Shown here: in pieces, positions 21,599-32,057 of the stretch | How the letters are laid out: each line of letters begins with the position of its first letter | How positions within the stretch are numbered: the stretch's first letter is position 1 | Assembly (NCBI GenBank): GCA_019671135.1 | Contig: JAHRHY010000010.1 | Location: 744,001 to 808,000 of the forward strand | Reading direction: 5' to 3' | DNA from: Linnemannia hyalina | Lineage: Eukaryota; Mortierellomycota; Mortierellomycetes; Mortierellales; Mortierellaceae | DNA: 64,000 nucleotides | Notes under the pieces: model-generated | The model's input: the letters and a program-made list of their open reading frames with translations, nothing else | What the model was told of the DNA's origin: nothing | Databases searched by the model: none | Program-made: the position numbers and the translations under genes

Positions 21599-23211
21599 AT
21601 GCGCTTCGTCGGACCCGCTATCCTCTCGGCAATTGGTAAGCGAACAGAATCCTTTATCGACTATCTGTATTTCTTTAGGTGGCACAATACTCCTATTGGT
21701 TTTAGAATTTATGAGGAAGACTCGGATTATGCAGAGTGGACACCACAAGGAGAGCAGAGTAGACTCGAGGGACTGAGAGGGGCATCAACCCTGGATACGA
21801 CCAAAAAAAAACACGAACCCAGTTCAATCGAGCAGAGGAATCGTTCTCATCAGAGTAAGAACACACCCCACCGACGACATTAACGACTGAGCGACAATAG
21901 AAGTGAGACTTCACAGAGGCAGAATGATGACAGGAATGGTGGACACGAAGGAGAGTAATGGATTGGACCTACCATGCCTTGTTATTACAGGATATCCTGA
22001 AAATTTACCCTCTTTGGCATACCCTATTAGAATCTTCCCCTTCTAACGCGTAATTCTCCTCCCCTAACCATCCCAATGTTAGCCATGCCAATGATTGTCG
22101 CTGCTCAAGGCGCTACACCCGATGCCTCCGCCACCGCCGCACCCGCACCTGCTGCCACGGCCGGCCCCAATTCCAACACTGGCCCCGTCACCTGGGCTGA
22201 CTTTTTGACCTCCTGCCAAACCCCCGGCCAGGTTGCCCTTACCTATGTAAGAAAGCACACACACCCACTACGTTGGAATTTGGTCAGCTTGAATGAAATA
22301 CAGCAAGATACTTCGTATTAACCCGACCTCTAATCCATACAAAAAAATAATAGAGCGAGGGTCCCTCAGAGGCAACAATGGAGATGCTCGAGACGTTGAA
22401 GGAGGCCCAGGCCAAAGTGACCTTCTTCACCAATGCGACCTGGCTCCAGTACATGCAATACGCCGGAGTGACCCGTCACGCCTACATCGATGGCCATCTG
22501 ATCGGCATGACTTACCGTCTCCCCTCCGACACCTCAGCCGGCCGCACTGACAACGAGATCAAGGAGGACATTGGTCGCGCCTCGCGTACGATCCAGGACC
22601 TTATCGGCGTCTACCCAAAGTACATCAAGATCCACGAGTCCAACCTCAAAGACCCCCGCTTGCTCAACCTCGTCAAGTCTATGGGTTACACCCTCGTCGG
22701 CTTCAACATGGACGAGTACGATTACAAGTACAACACTGCCGCGACATCTTCCCAGATCGCAGAGGTATTTAACGCCATGTTCACCAAGCAGATGGACGCC
22801 TATGGTCGCAAGGCCTCCTACGTCGTTGCTGGATACGACGTCCCCACCACCGGAGCCGCCTCGGGTATGCCCAAGGTCATCAACACCATCCAGGCCCACG
22901 CCTACGACATGGTCCGTCTCGATGGCTGCACCAACGACAAGACCCCCTACAAGAAGGACCCCATACTCAACAATGGTTATGTCGGTGACGCAAAGTCCTT
23001 TGGCGCTCTTGAGTACAAGCATGGCCAAAAGTCTGTCAACTATACACCCGGCGGAAACCAGCCAAACAAGGATGCAACACCATCCCCTGCTGGAAACGAG
23101 AGCAAGACTACCCAGAATAAGCCTGCCAGCAAGTCTGCTGGCTCTAGACTCGCAGCTGCTGCATCCGTCATGACCATTATTCCTGCCCTCGCAATCGCAT
23201 ACTTCCTTTAA
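21599..23211 (+). CDS. Polysaccharide-deacetylase-like (chitin-deacetylase fold) GPI-anchored protein, catalytic motifs degenerate
   Basis: Three exons: 21599-21635, 22083-22246 and 22354-23211; 352 residues. The 447-bp first intron lies within the signal peptide, which reads MRFVGPAILSAIAMPMIVAAQ after splicing. An Ala/Pro-rich segment precedes a NodB-like domain (about 65-290). The C-terminus has a Ser/Ala linker and a terminal hydrophobic stretch (MTIIPALAIAYFL), typical of a GPI signal. Family members remove acetyl groups from chitin using T-F-D-D-G, H-(S/T)-x2-H, R-P-P-Y and a C-terminal LxH. Here motif 1 reads TYSEGPSEAT, motif 2 region GHLIGMTYR, motif 3 region YPKYIKIHES and motif 5 region GYDVP. 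The catalytic Asp and metal-binding residues therefore appear lost, so a binding or structural wall role is more likely than deacetylation. Confidence 0.82.
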
Positions 23212-23533
23212 GGAATGCCGGAATGCCCTCTTGTTCAGTTTTCACCATGAACAAAAAGTAAAATACTAGCAAAACAATACAGTGTACAGACAACCAACGT
23301 GGACCAAAAAAAAAAAAAAATACAATTCCAATAAACTATCGTAATCAATGCATATGTTATGGTAGTTTATTATTCTTTTAATGGAGTGAGTGTGGTATGA
23401 GTACAGAGAGAGAGAAAAACAAAAACGCAAAGCAGTGTATCTAAAGGAAGGAAAATGTCAAGCGAAGAGGAGGGAGTGCCAGATGCTGTGTCATGAATTG
23501 AAAGCAAAGAAAAAAACAACAACGTCTAATCTC
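23212..23533. other. Convergent 3' region
   Basis: Contains a poly-A run at about 23307-23320 and AATAAA at 23330-23335, downstream of the deacetylase-like gene. The lipoyl synthase stop lies at 23534 on the other strand. No gene is seen. Confidence 0.5.
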
Positions 23534-25635
23534 TTAGACACGAACGCCAGCGCCTGTCAGCTTGACGACCGCATCGTTTCCGATAATGGGGATGACCGCC
23601 TCCTTCTCCTTCTTCAAGATGTTGCTGATGTAGAACTCTCCTGCCTTGTATGAGGAACGAACCAAGGGTCCTGCGGCAACATACTTGAAGCCGCGCTCCT
23701 CGGCCAGCTTCTGATACCGTTCAAAGACCTCGGGCTTGACGTATTCGTGCACACGCATGTGTTTCTTGGTGGGTCGCATGTACTGTCCCAACGTCAACAC
23801 ATCAACTTCAGCCTTGCGGAGCTCTATTTACAAATCAAAGGAGAATGGCGTGACAAAAAGATAAGAGGGTTAATAAACGGGGCCCACTAATTCACTGTAT
23901 CAGTCGTTAAAGCAAGGAGAAACAGAACTTGTAGTCTTACCATCCATGGCGTGGACAACCTCTGCCTCAGTCTCGCCGCACCCCAACATCATACTGGTCT
24001 TGGTCAACAAACCAGGCTTAGCCTTCTTTGCGTGCGCCAAGACGGCGATCGACTGTCTGAACTTTGCGCGAGGGTCACGGACGTAAGCAGAGAGTGCCTC
24101 GACAGTCTCAATGTTGTGAGCATAGACGTCCAATCCTGAAGTTGCCACACGAGCCACGCACTGCATGTCTCCCTGGAAATCTCCTGTCAAGCACTCCACC
24201 AAAATCTTGGGTGCCCTATTAGACAAGAATTACAAAAGGCGTTAGAGGCAGACCGTGGTGAACACTTCGCGTTCGTTTGAAACGAGAGTGCGATGGTAAG
24301 CAATAACAAGAAGTGCATTACTTACTTCTGTTTCAACTTCGTAATGGTCTCTGCAAAGTGAGCAGATCCACCGTCTGCAAGGTCTATTCGGAGGAGAGCC
24401 ACCAAAAATGCGAAGGAACGAATTAGATATGATTGACCTTCTTAGCTCTCTTGTCCCAAGGAGACAAAAATACGGCGGTGGCGGGCGAGTAGGGATGTGC
24501 AGTAAATACGGGCAAAAAAAGCGCAACAATGACAAGTTCTTACCATCGCGATCGACAGAGGTCAAGACGACATAGTCCAAGCCCCATCGGGAGATAGCTT
24601 CGGCAGTGTTCTCTGGCTCATGAATATCCAAAGGCTTAGGTGCCTTGCTGGTCTTGACAGAACAGAAACGGCATCCGCGGGTGCACTCGTCTCCCATCAA
24701 CTACAAATCGTCACACACAGTAAATCAAAATAAAGGTCAGATCCAGGGCGCCCTTTCGCGGAAAACAAACGAACTTGAAATAACGTATGTGGGCGTGTGA
24801 TGATGAGGAAATTGGGTAATAGTTGGTGGGAGTGAGGGAGGACAAGTGAGAAGCGTTGGTGGTGCCAAATGAGATCGACTTACCATGATAGTAGCAGTGG
24901 CGGTCTGGTGCTCTCCACCGCCCCAGCAGTCGGAGATGTTGGGGCATTTGGCCTCCTCGCAGACCGTGTGAAGTTTGAGCTCCCTGAGGTTTTTCTTGAT
25001 CTCTGTATAGTTCTTTCCAACGGGAATGGCCGTCTTGAGCCACTCTGGCAAACGCTGCTTTCTGACACACCAGTAAGGTACACAAACGAGATGATCGATA
25101 TTGTTAGCGAACAACCCTCAATGATACCCGATCTGTTGGCGACCGTACGGTTCATGCCTTCTCCTCTTTCTTCGTTCTTTCAACAAAACAAAAGGGAAAA
25201 AAAACGTACGGCGCACGCTTGGCAGGCTTTCCAGTTGCCTTGGCGACAGCTTCAGCAGCCTCCTTCTCGACAACAGTCTCCTTGAGCTCCAAAGCCTCCT
25301 CAGCCGATAGCTTCTGGTTTCCACCAACAAAGTCGTCAAAGCTGGGTCCACTGGCGAACTTGTCAGCAAACTTTGCCTTTTTGGCTCCTGCTCCTGCGGG
25401 CGTGTCCTTGACGACTGTGGCGTTGTAGTTCCTGATGGCCTATGTGGGTTTGCGCGTTTCGACAGAAGGCTGTGTTAGTCGGCTGTTGTCCTTGTAGTTG
25501 GTAAAGACGGAGTGAGCTCCTTGTGAGTTCATGAGCAAGTGTTGTGAAGAGTACCATGGCAGCAGATGTTCTTGCGAGGGGGCGAGAAATTTGCTGGGTG
25601 AGAAGGACTCTTGAGGCGATGTTTAGACTGGACAT
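23534..25635 (-). CDS. LIP5: Lipoyl synthase, mitochondrial
   Basis: Radical-SAM enzyme that inserts two sulfurs into protein-bound octanoate to make lipoate for pyruvate and 2-oxoglutarate dehydrogenases and glycine cleavage. Seven exons: 25635-25555, 25439-25210, 25061-24884, 24700-24544, 24383-24326, 24215-23941 and 23823-23534; 422 residues. The N-terminus is basic and Ser/Thr-rich, a likely mitochondrial presequence. The auxiliary cluster C-x4-C-x5-C reads [12 protein letters not shown], the radical-SAM C-x3-C-x2-C reads CTRGCRFC, and [12 protein letters not shown] with the [13 protein letters not shown] end are typical. The first intron begins with the weaker donor GTACTC, so the end of exon 1 is the least certain junction. 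It lies downstream of MTO1 on the same strand. Confidence 0.94.
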
Positions 25636-26534
25636 GGCGTGTATGTATATATGTGTATGCGTGAAGGGAGGATGGGGTGTAAGTGTTGTTGAGGGTGGGA
25701 GTGAAGAAGAAGGGGATAGAGAGTGGAGAAGTGAGGAGGGGAGTGAAGGGAATGAAAGAAGAGCAGAAGAAGAAAGAAAGAATAGAGATCGGAAACACCT
25801 CTGCGAGGCGAGTCGTCCGTCGTAGTTATTCCACCGAGTCAGGGAAGAAAAAAAAAAAATCGAAAATTCAAAGTCCTTGCCCTTCCTTTGTGTGAGGTGG
25901 GCAACAAACACCTTCGGAAAAGAAAGGACAAAAATGTCAACTCCTCACATCCCCATCCACAAACCTTGGGGTTCATGGCCACCACCACCATAACGCCCTC
26001 CTGCTGCCCCTTCTCATGAATGCGTTGTTTCGGAGTCATCCTTGGATTCATTCTTTATCTCCGCAGTGGAAGGTCATCTCGGGAATCCGTACCAAAACGC
26101 TATTGCTTCATTGAGCACAACCGTGGGTAACTTGCCCTTCCAACACAATTGCCTCCTCCGTCGACTGTATCCAGCTCGGCATTTTGATTATTCTCGCTCT
26201 CTGCCACAACGAGGTCCACTCCTGCGCTGCTGCCTTGCTTTTGCTCCCCGCTTTTCCCACTCGAAATCATTTTGCGTTCATGCCCCACATCTCTCATACT
26301 TCATACATTCGACCGACCGGGAACTTCGGGATCCACTTCCTCTCGCTCTTCGTCGCCCTCATCTCCAGGCGTTGTCCTTCTTCCTATTATTCATCCCACC
26401 ATTTGCAACCCTGATATCGACATCTGGTTTAACTTCGTTTATGGTACAGCGCATTTCTAAAGTGGTAGTAGTACATGGTAAGCTTTCGCTAATGCTTGGA
26501 GATGATAAAAAGTGAATTTTGGAGGACACGTCCT
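25636..26534. promoter_or_regulatory. Intergenic region between MTO1 3' end and lipoyl synthase start
   Basis: About 0.9 kb holding the lipoyl synthase promoter. On the minus strand the 200 bases upstream of its ATG are C/T-rich. Open frames here are low in complexity and not supported. Confidence 0.5.
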
Positions 26535-29235
26535 TTAAGCGTCCTTGGTCATGAGGCGCTGTCGGAGACGGTCCTTTCGGCTGCCAGAACGGATTGGCTC
26601 GCCTGTGAGCATGGTTGGAAGACGCTTTGTCCTTTGAACGTACTTAAGCAGCTCCACGATGCTCGTTGGCGTGACTCCCTCAATTCGTTTTGCAGCACCC
26701 TACAAACACATTGAGCAAAAATGTCAATAAAAAGCCAAGTAGATCAAGGCAGAGCATACCACGTGAGAAAACAACAGAAGAGGACGAAAGGAAAGGCTTA
26801 CCAGTGTGGCGGGACGGTGACGCTCCAGCTTGGTTCGGTTCTCGTTCGACAAGTTCGGGACACTATTGGGAGGATGGAGATTTCAGAAACAAGTAGCTCG
26901 TTAGCTTTTCAAGGACACCTCAAAAATTGAGAAAAGTAATTCGCATTCTGCATTACTTTCACACGGTACTTACGCAGAGTAATCAATGTCAGAAGGCAGC
27001 TCCATGTTCTCGTCTCTCATAAATGCAGTGACCTCTGCGCCCTGTCGACGAAGATAAACCGAGTAGGCACCCTCAACCTCAATCTTGTTCTGGACATCGG
27101 GATCCATCCCCTTCAACTCGGGAATGGCCTCGTGAAACTGTTGCATTTTGGCGTTGGGGAACCCAAGCATTTCGATCGCACTAGAGTACAATTAACAGAC
27201 ATATTAGCAACCTGTCCAAATGAACAAACGATCTTTCGCCACCCACGGTGATACACAGTCATGAACAAATTACCTTCGCTTGACACCGTCATCGCTCTTG
27301 CCGAAGCCATATTCAGCCCACTTGGCAGGTGACAGCTTGAACTCACTCATAAGCTCCATTCCTCGGTTCATTTCCGCCTCCATCTTTTGGTAGACGTTCC
27401 AGCGGTAGTCTGTAACACAACCCGCCTCGTATCCCTTGCGAGTCAAGCGCAGATCAGCATTGTCCGCACGCAGAGTCAGCCGGTACTCGGACCGCGATGT
27501 AAAAATCCTGTAGGGTTCCTCGACACCCTTGGTGATAAGATCGTCAACCAGCACTCCAATGTAGGCGTCCGCACGAGTGAGGATCAGAGGCGCCTTGGAC
27601 TTTGCAGACAGACCGGCGTTGATACCGGCAAGGACACCCTGGGCAGCAGCCTCCTCGTATCCAGTAGTTCCGTTGATTTGTCCCGCAAGGTACAGACCGT
27701 GAATACGGTGTGTCTCCAGTGTCCGCTTGAGCTCCCGAGGATCGACATAGTCGTACTCGACACCGTAACCGCATCGCAAGACCGTAACATTCTCCAAACC
27801 CTTGATTGTCCTCAACATCTCGATCTGCTCCTTCTCAGGAAGGGTCATCGAGATACCGTTAGGATAGATGACATCATTATCGTAACCCTCGGGCTCTAAC
27901 CAGATGGTATGAGCTTCCTTAGTGGTAAAGCGCATGATCTTGGACTCGATCGAGGGGCAATAGCGTGGACCCTTGACGGTTTCACGAATGTGAATCGACT
28001 TGTGCAAGTTGTTACGGATAATCTCGTGCGTCTTTGGGTTGGTGCTGGTCTGGTAACAAGCCAATTGGCGGTGCCCATTAGCAACCTCCTTGTTCAGATA
28101 CGAAAAGGGCGATGGGGGCTGGTCACCATATTGAGGCGTGAGCTCTGAAAAGTCAATCGTCTTGCCATCCAGTCGAGGGGGTGTTCCGGTCTTGAGTCGA
28201 GAGAGTTCGAATCCTGCCTGTGCCAGTGAATCCGAAAGTCCAATAGATGCCTCCTCGTCGATACGTCCAGCGGGATATGCCTCCAGTCCGATATGAATCT
28301 CTCCTCGCAAAAACGTCCCTGTAGTAATAACCACCTTGGGTGCGTGGATCACCTCTCCCGATTCTAATCATTACCACGAACCAGCAGACAGACGAGAGAA
28401 ATGTTGAATGAGCACTATGTTATCTAACAGCCTTCAAAGACGACAAGGCAGACAAGAACATAGCAGATATATGTGACATACCAAGCTTGATTCCTTTGAT
28501 CTCTCCTTGTACGTTATTCTGGCCAGGAGTGGGTGGCAAGATCTCGGCCCCGAGAACAATATCGGAGACTGATCCAGCCTTGATAGTCAAGTTAGGATAC
28601 TCGTTCAAGGCAGCCTGCATGTGTTTCTTGTACAGCTTCCTGTCGATCTGAGCACGAGGGCCGTGAACCGCAGGTCCCTTAGATCGGTTCAAGATCCTAA
28701 ATTGCACGCCAGCTAAATCCGAGATACGGCCACAGAGACCATCCAGAGCGTCAATCTCCCGAACAAGGACTCCTTTGCCAACGCCACCAAATGAGGGATT
28801 GCATGACATTTCACCTATGGAGGATTCAAAAGGCAGTTATGTCAGTCGGATCCGGCTTGATTTGGTTTTTTAGTGGGTACAATCGAGTCTTATGAATTTC
28901 AGTTGAAGGAGCATACCGATGGTGTCCAGCTTTTGGGTGAGCAGCAATGTCTTGGCGCCTGTTCTGGCAGCAGCGGCACAGGCTTCGGACCCTGCATGGC
29001 CTCCTCCTACAACGATAACGTCGTACGAGGTCTCAGGGGTGGGAGGGAGAGCCTGCGAAGCCGCCAAAGTTACTGACCGCACCTGCCCCGAAAGTGACGA
29101 ACGAGTGTTCCATACTACAGTCCGGGTGTTGCGTTGCAGGGTTCGGAAGGGGGTCTTGGTGAGGGTCGAGAAGGCGTTCCTGGATAGAGTGGTGGTGTGA
29201 CTGACAAGCACCAGTTTCCTTGAAACCTTGAACAT
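26535..29235 (-). CDS. MTO1: MTO1/MnmG: mitochondrial tRNA 5-carboxymethylaminomethyl-uridine modification FAD enzyme
   Basis: With MSS1/MnmE it modifies wobble uridine 34 of mitochondrial tRNAs. Six exons: 29235-28917, 28814-28482, 28363-27274, 27180-26974, 26862-26802 and 26699-26535; 724 residues, normal for the family. The first 65 residues are Arg/Ser/Thr-rich without acidic residues, a mitochondrial presequence. The FAD dinucleotide fold is [20 protein letters not shown]. Other family blocks are [62 protein letters not shown] with the conserved Cys, [20 protein letters not shown] and [20 protein letters not shown]. The C-terminal helical domain, with [12 protein letters not shown], ends at the TAA at 26535. 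Exon 5 is 61 nt. Very firm identification. Confidence 0.97.
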
Positions 29236-29457
29236 GAGCGGGAAGTTTCGAATTAAAAAATACGGTGAAGGGTGCTCCTGTAATGAACAATGGTCCTGCT
29301 TTGCTGGGTTGTGTGATGGCGATGCTCGACAGAAGCTGATCAGGGGTACAGAGGAGAGAGGGAGAGAGCGAGAGCGAGAGGAAACAGAGAGACACCCTTT
29401 GCAAAGAAAGGGTCCGAGTATGTTTTGATTGGTGGGTGGCTTTGACGCCGCTGCATT

Positions 29458-29463
29458 TTTATT
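29458..29463 (-). terminator. AATAAA polyadenylation-type signal of SF3B4
   Basis: On the minus strand, 37 bases after the SF3B4 stop, within the 264-base gap before MTO1. Confidence 0.5.
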
Positions 29464-29499
29464 ATTTCATCTCTCAATGCATCTTTACGGACGACACTA

Positions 29500-30871
29500 T
29501 TACTGGCCAGGATAGCCCTGGTAGCCTGGGGGTGGTGGAGGTGCGCCATAGGGTGCATAGTTTCCTGGGGGCCTCATTGGGGGTGGGGGTGCCCCTGGGT
29601 ATCCTGGCTGCTGCATTGGAGGATACCCGTGGGGAGGGGGTGGTCCTCCTTGCATCATTGGAGGCTGGTTAGGGTTGTGCCCATACATGCCAGGGGGAGG
29701 AGGAAGCGGTGCGCCAGGTGGTGGAATGGCGCCAAAAGGAGGAGGCCTTGATGGTTGACCCAGAGGAATGGCATTGCTTCCGTGGTATTGTGGCTGTGGC
29801 GGGGGTTGCATATGATTAGGATATCCGCCGAACCGTGGAGGCTGACCATACGGTGCTGGTGGCCGTGGCATGCCGAGGGGTTGTCCATGGGGCTGTGAAA
29901 AGGGTGGTGGGCGAGACATGGGTGCTGCAGCGTTGGCTCCTGTGGGTATGAATCCACCTGGTCCAGATCCCGCTCCGGGTCCCGCTCCTGGAATGTCTGC
30001 GAAGAAACGATTTGGCATAGGCTGGTTCTTTTTTCCTTGAGCAGCGATCAAACGTTCTATAGATAAGATCATAGAGAAATGTGGGTCAGTAAAGAGGAAT
30101 AAAATGCAAATCTTCAAAGCATAAATCACGAATAAGTTGCAGTCGTGCCAAAGGGCATTTGCATACCTGCGGCTGATCCGTGTCGCTCTCCCTTTCCGTC
30201 CTTCTTGTAGGCATATCCGACTGTGATGGGCTTGTTGGCCAAGATCTGTCCGTTCATGGCATCGATAGCTGCATCTGAACTCTCAAAGTTGTCAAAACTG
30301 ACGAAACCATATCCCTTCGATTGACCCGTCTCGAGATCGCGTGCCACTTTGGCGTGTCCCATGATTGTTCCAAAAGCGCTGAATGTGTCGCGAAGTAATG
30401 TCTCGTCTGCGTCGGGCGAAAGGTTTCCAATGAAGAGCGAGGCACCCACATCGAGGTTCTTCTTGTCCGATGTTGCTTTGTTGATCCTGAGGGGCTTTCC
30501 GTAGAGTTTGACCTGATTGAGGATCTTGCAGGCATAGTCCGCGTCGTCTTCTGATACGTATTCGCAGAATCCGTAGTTTTGATGCATCTGTGTCACTCTG
30601 TCCTTGGGCAAATGTACATTAACTAGGTGTAGCAAATATTAATAGAAAAGACGATGAGTATTGGTGATGCATGTTAGCAATGACAAGAACCTTGACCTTG
30701 TCCTGGTCCCAGAGTAAACAACGCGATGTCATCTACGAAAGGATTCGAGTATAGCTTACCGACGGGTCCTGCTTGCGCCATCAGCTCCCAGACAAGTGTG
30801 TCTGAGCATCGGTCGTCGAGGTTGCCGACGTAGACTGTTGCATCCTGGTTGCGCTCTATTGGCTGTGCCAT
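29500..30871 (-). CDS. HSH49: SF3b subunit 4 (SF3B4/Hsh49), two RRMs and Pro/Gly-rich tail
   Basis: U2 snRNP SF3b component that contacts pre-mRNA near the branch site. Three exons: 30871-30760, 30622-30167 and 30056-29500; 374 residues. RRM1 starts at about 13 with RNP2 VYVGNL, then RNP1 [11 protein letters not shown]2 has LFIGNL and GYGFVSF. The sequence between them ([23 protein letters not shown]) and the [19 protein letters not shown] end of RRM2 are typical of SF3B4. The remaining 190 residues are a Pro/Gly/Met-rich tail with PPPP runs, as in animal SF3B4 but absent from the short yeast Hsh49. The neighbouring SWR1 gene is divergent, 688 bases away. Firm call. Confidence 0.95.
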
Positions 30872-31087
30872 GGTCGTTATGTTGTGTGGAGGAAAAGGAT
30901 CTTTTATTGTTGAAAGACGAAGGAACGCTCGCTCTTAACTCTTGTGCCTCCAACAAGAGGATGAATCCAAGCCACAGAAAATCAAAAAAGTAAGGAGTGG
31001 TCGCGCGTCTCTGTCAAAAAGATGGACAACAAACCAGAGGAAAACGATAGGAGTGCAGTACAGGATGAGGAAGTAGACCCCTGGTCA

Positions 31088-31132
31088 TACACACACACAC
31101 ATACATACACATACACATACATATACACAGAC
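31088..31132. repeat. CA/CATA microsatellite
   Basis: Imperfect ACAC-ATAC repeat in the SF3B4-SWR1 divergent region. Confidence 0.85.
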
Positions 31133-31197
31133 ACAATATTCATCGTAGAGATAGGATCTTCAAGGGTATGTATCTCTCTTTTGACAAGACTGATATG

Positions 31198-31209
31198 TTT
31201 GTTGTTGTT

Positions 31210-31240
<31 letters not shown>

Positions 31241-31246
31241 CTGTTA
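31198..31246. repeat. (GTT)n microsatellite
   Basis: About 16 GTT units with one GTTATT interruption and a GCT near the end, in the SF3B4-SWR1 divergent region. Confidence 0.9.
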
Positions 31247-31559
31247 TTTTCTTTGCGTTGTTGGTTGTGTTGCGTTTTGACTTTTTTATTTTGTTTTCTT
31301 TCTCCACTTTTTGATCCCCTTCCCTCTTCCCCCTTTCATAATTTTTGATTCTTCTTTACTTTTACTTTCACTTCACTCCCTTTTCCACTCCCACTCCCAC
31401 GCCTTCATTCGACCCCTCTTTCATAAACTTACATCCTTCACTCCCTCGCTCACTCACAAACATCATTTTCTACAAGGCCTGTCGATCGCAACCAACCGAG
31501 AAAAAAAGAAACGCGGCTTTTGATGCGTCTACTGACGCCACTGATCCTGCCTTGAATTC

Positions 31560-32025
31560 ATGTCCAAGAACCCAGAACCCTCCCCGAACCTTCTTGCCTC
31601 GGCCCCAGCAGAAGCGAACGTCAACGCAGCAACAGCAACAGCACTCATCCCACCCACTCCCATAGTCCAAGCTCAAGCTCAAGCGCCCGCTGCTGCCGCC
31701 GCGTCCGAGACTGATGCCACAAACAGACCCGTGTCCTCGCCCAGATCCCCTCACAGGGCAACCTTCCCTTCTTCCCTACACTCAAACCCCTTGGACCAGG
31801 GCACCAAACAAGCTCTCGATCCTTACATCAGCCGTCCCCTGAATCTTGAATCACACTCGTCCATGGCAACATCTCAGTCCTCTTCTGCGGTGAATTCACC
31901 ACCAAGCGAGCAAGCACAGATCATGGATTCAGGCAGCCTTGGCACGGTTATCAAGGAAGAATCGTCCTCACTCAACAACATCACCAACACCAAAACAGAG
32001 ACGGGGACCCTGGAAGAGAGACAGG

Positions 32026-32057
<32 letters not shown>

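Larger units (their letters stand above)
30872..31559. promoter_or_regulatory. Divergent promoter region of SF3B4 and SWR1
   Basis: A 688-base gap between two divergent starts. It contains a CA/CATA microsatellite (about 31088-31132) and a (GTT)n tract (about 31198-31246). The SWR1 side is C/T-rich from 31290 to 31470. No third gene is seen. Confidence 0.65.

Noticed and set aside
25363..25911. A longer minus-strand frame extending upstream of the lipoyl synthase start
   Set aside because: The extension is Ser/Phe/Pro low complexity from the C/T-rich leader. The internal ATG at 25635 begins a plausible mitochondrial presequence and splices in frame.
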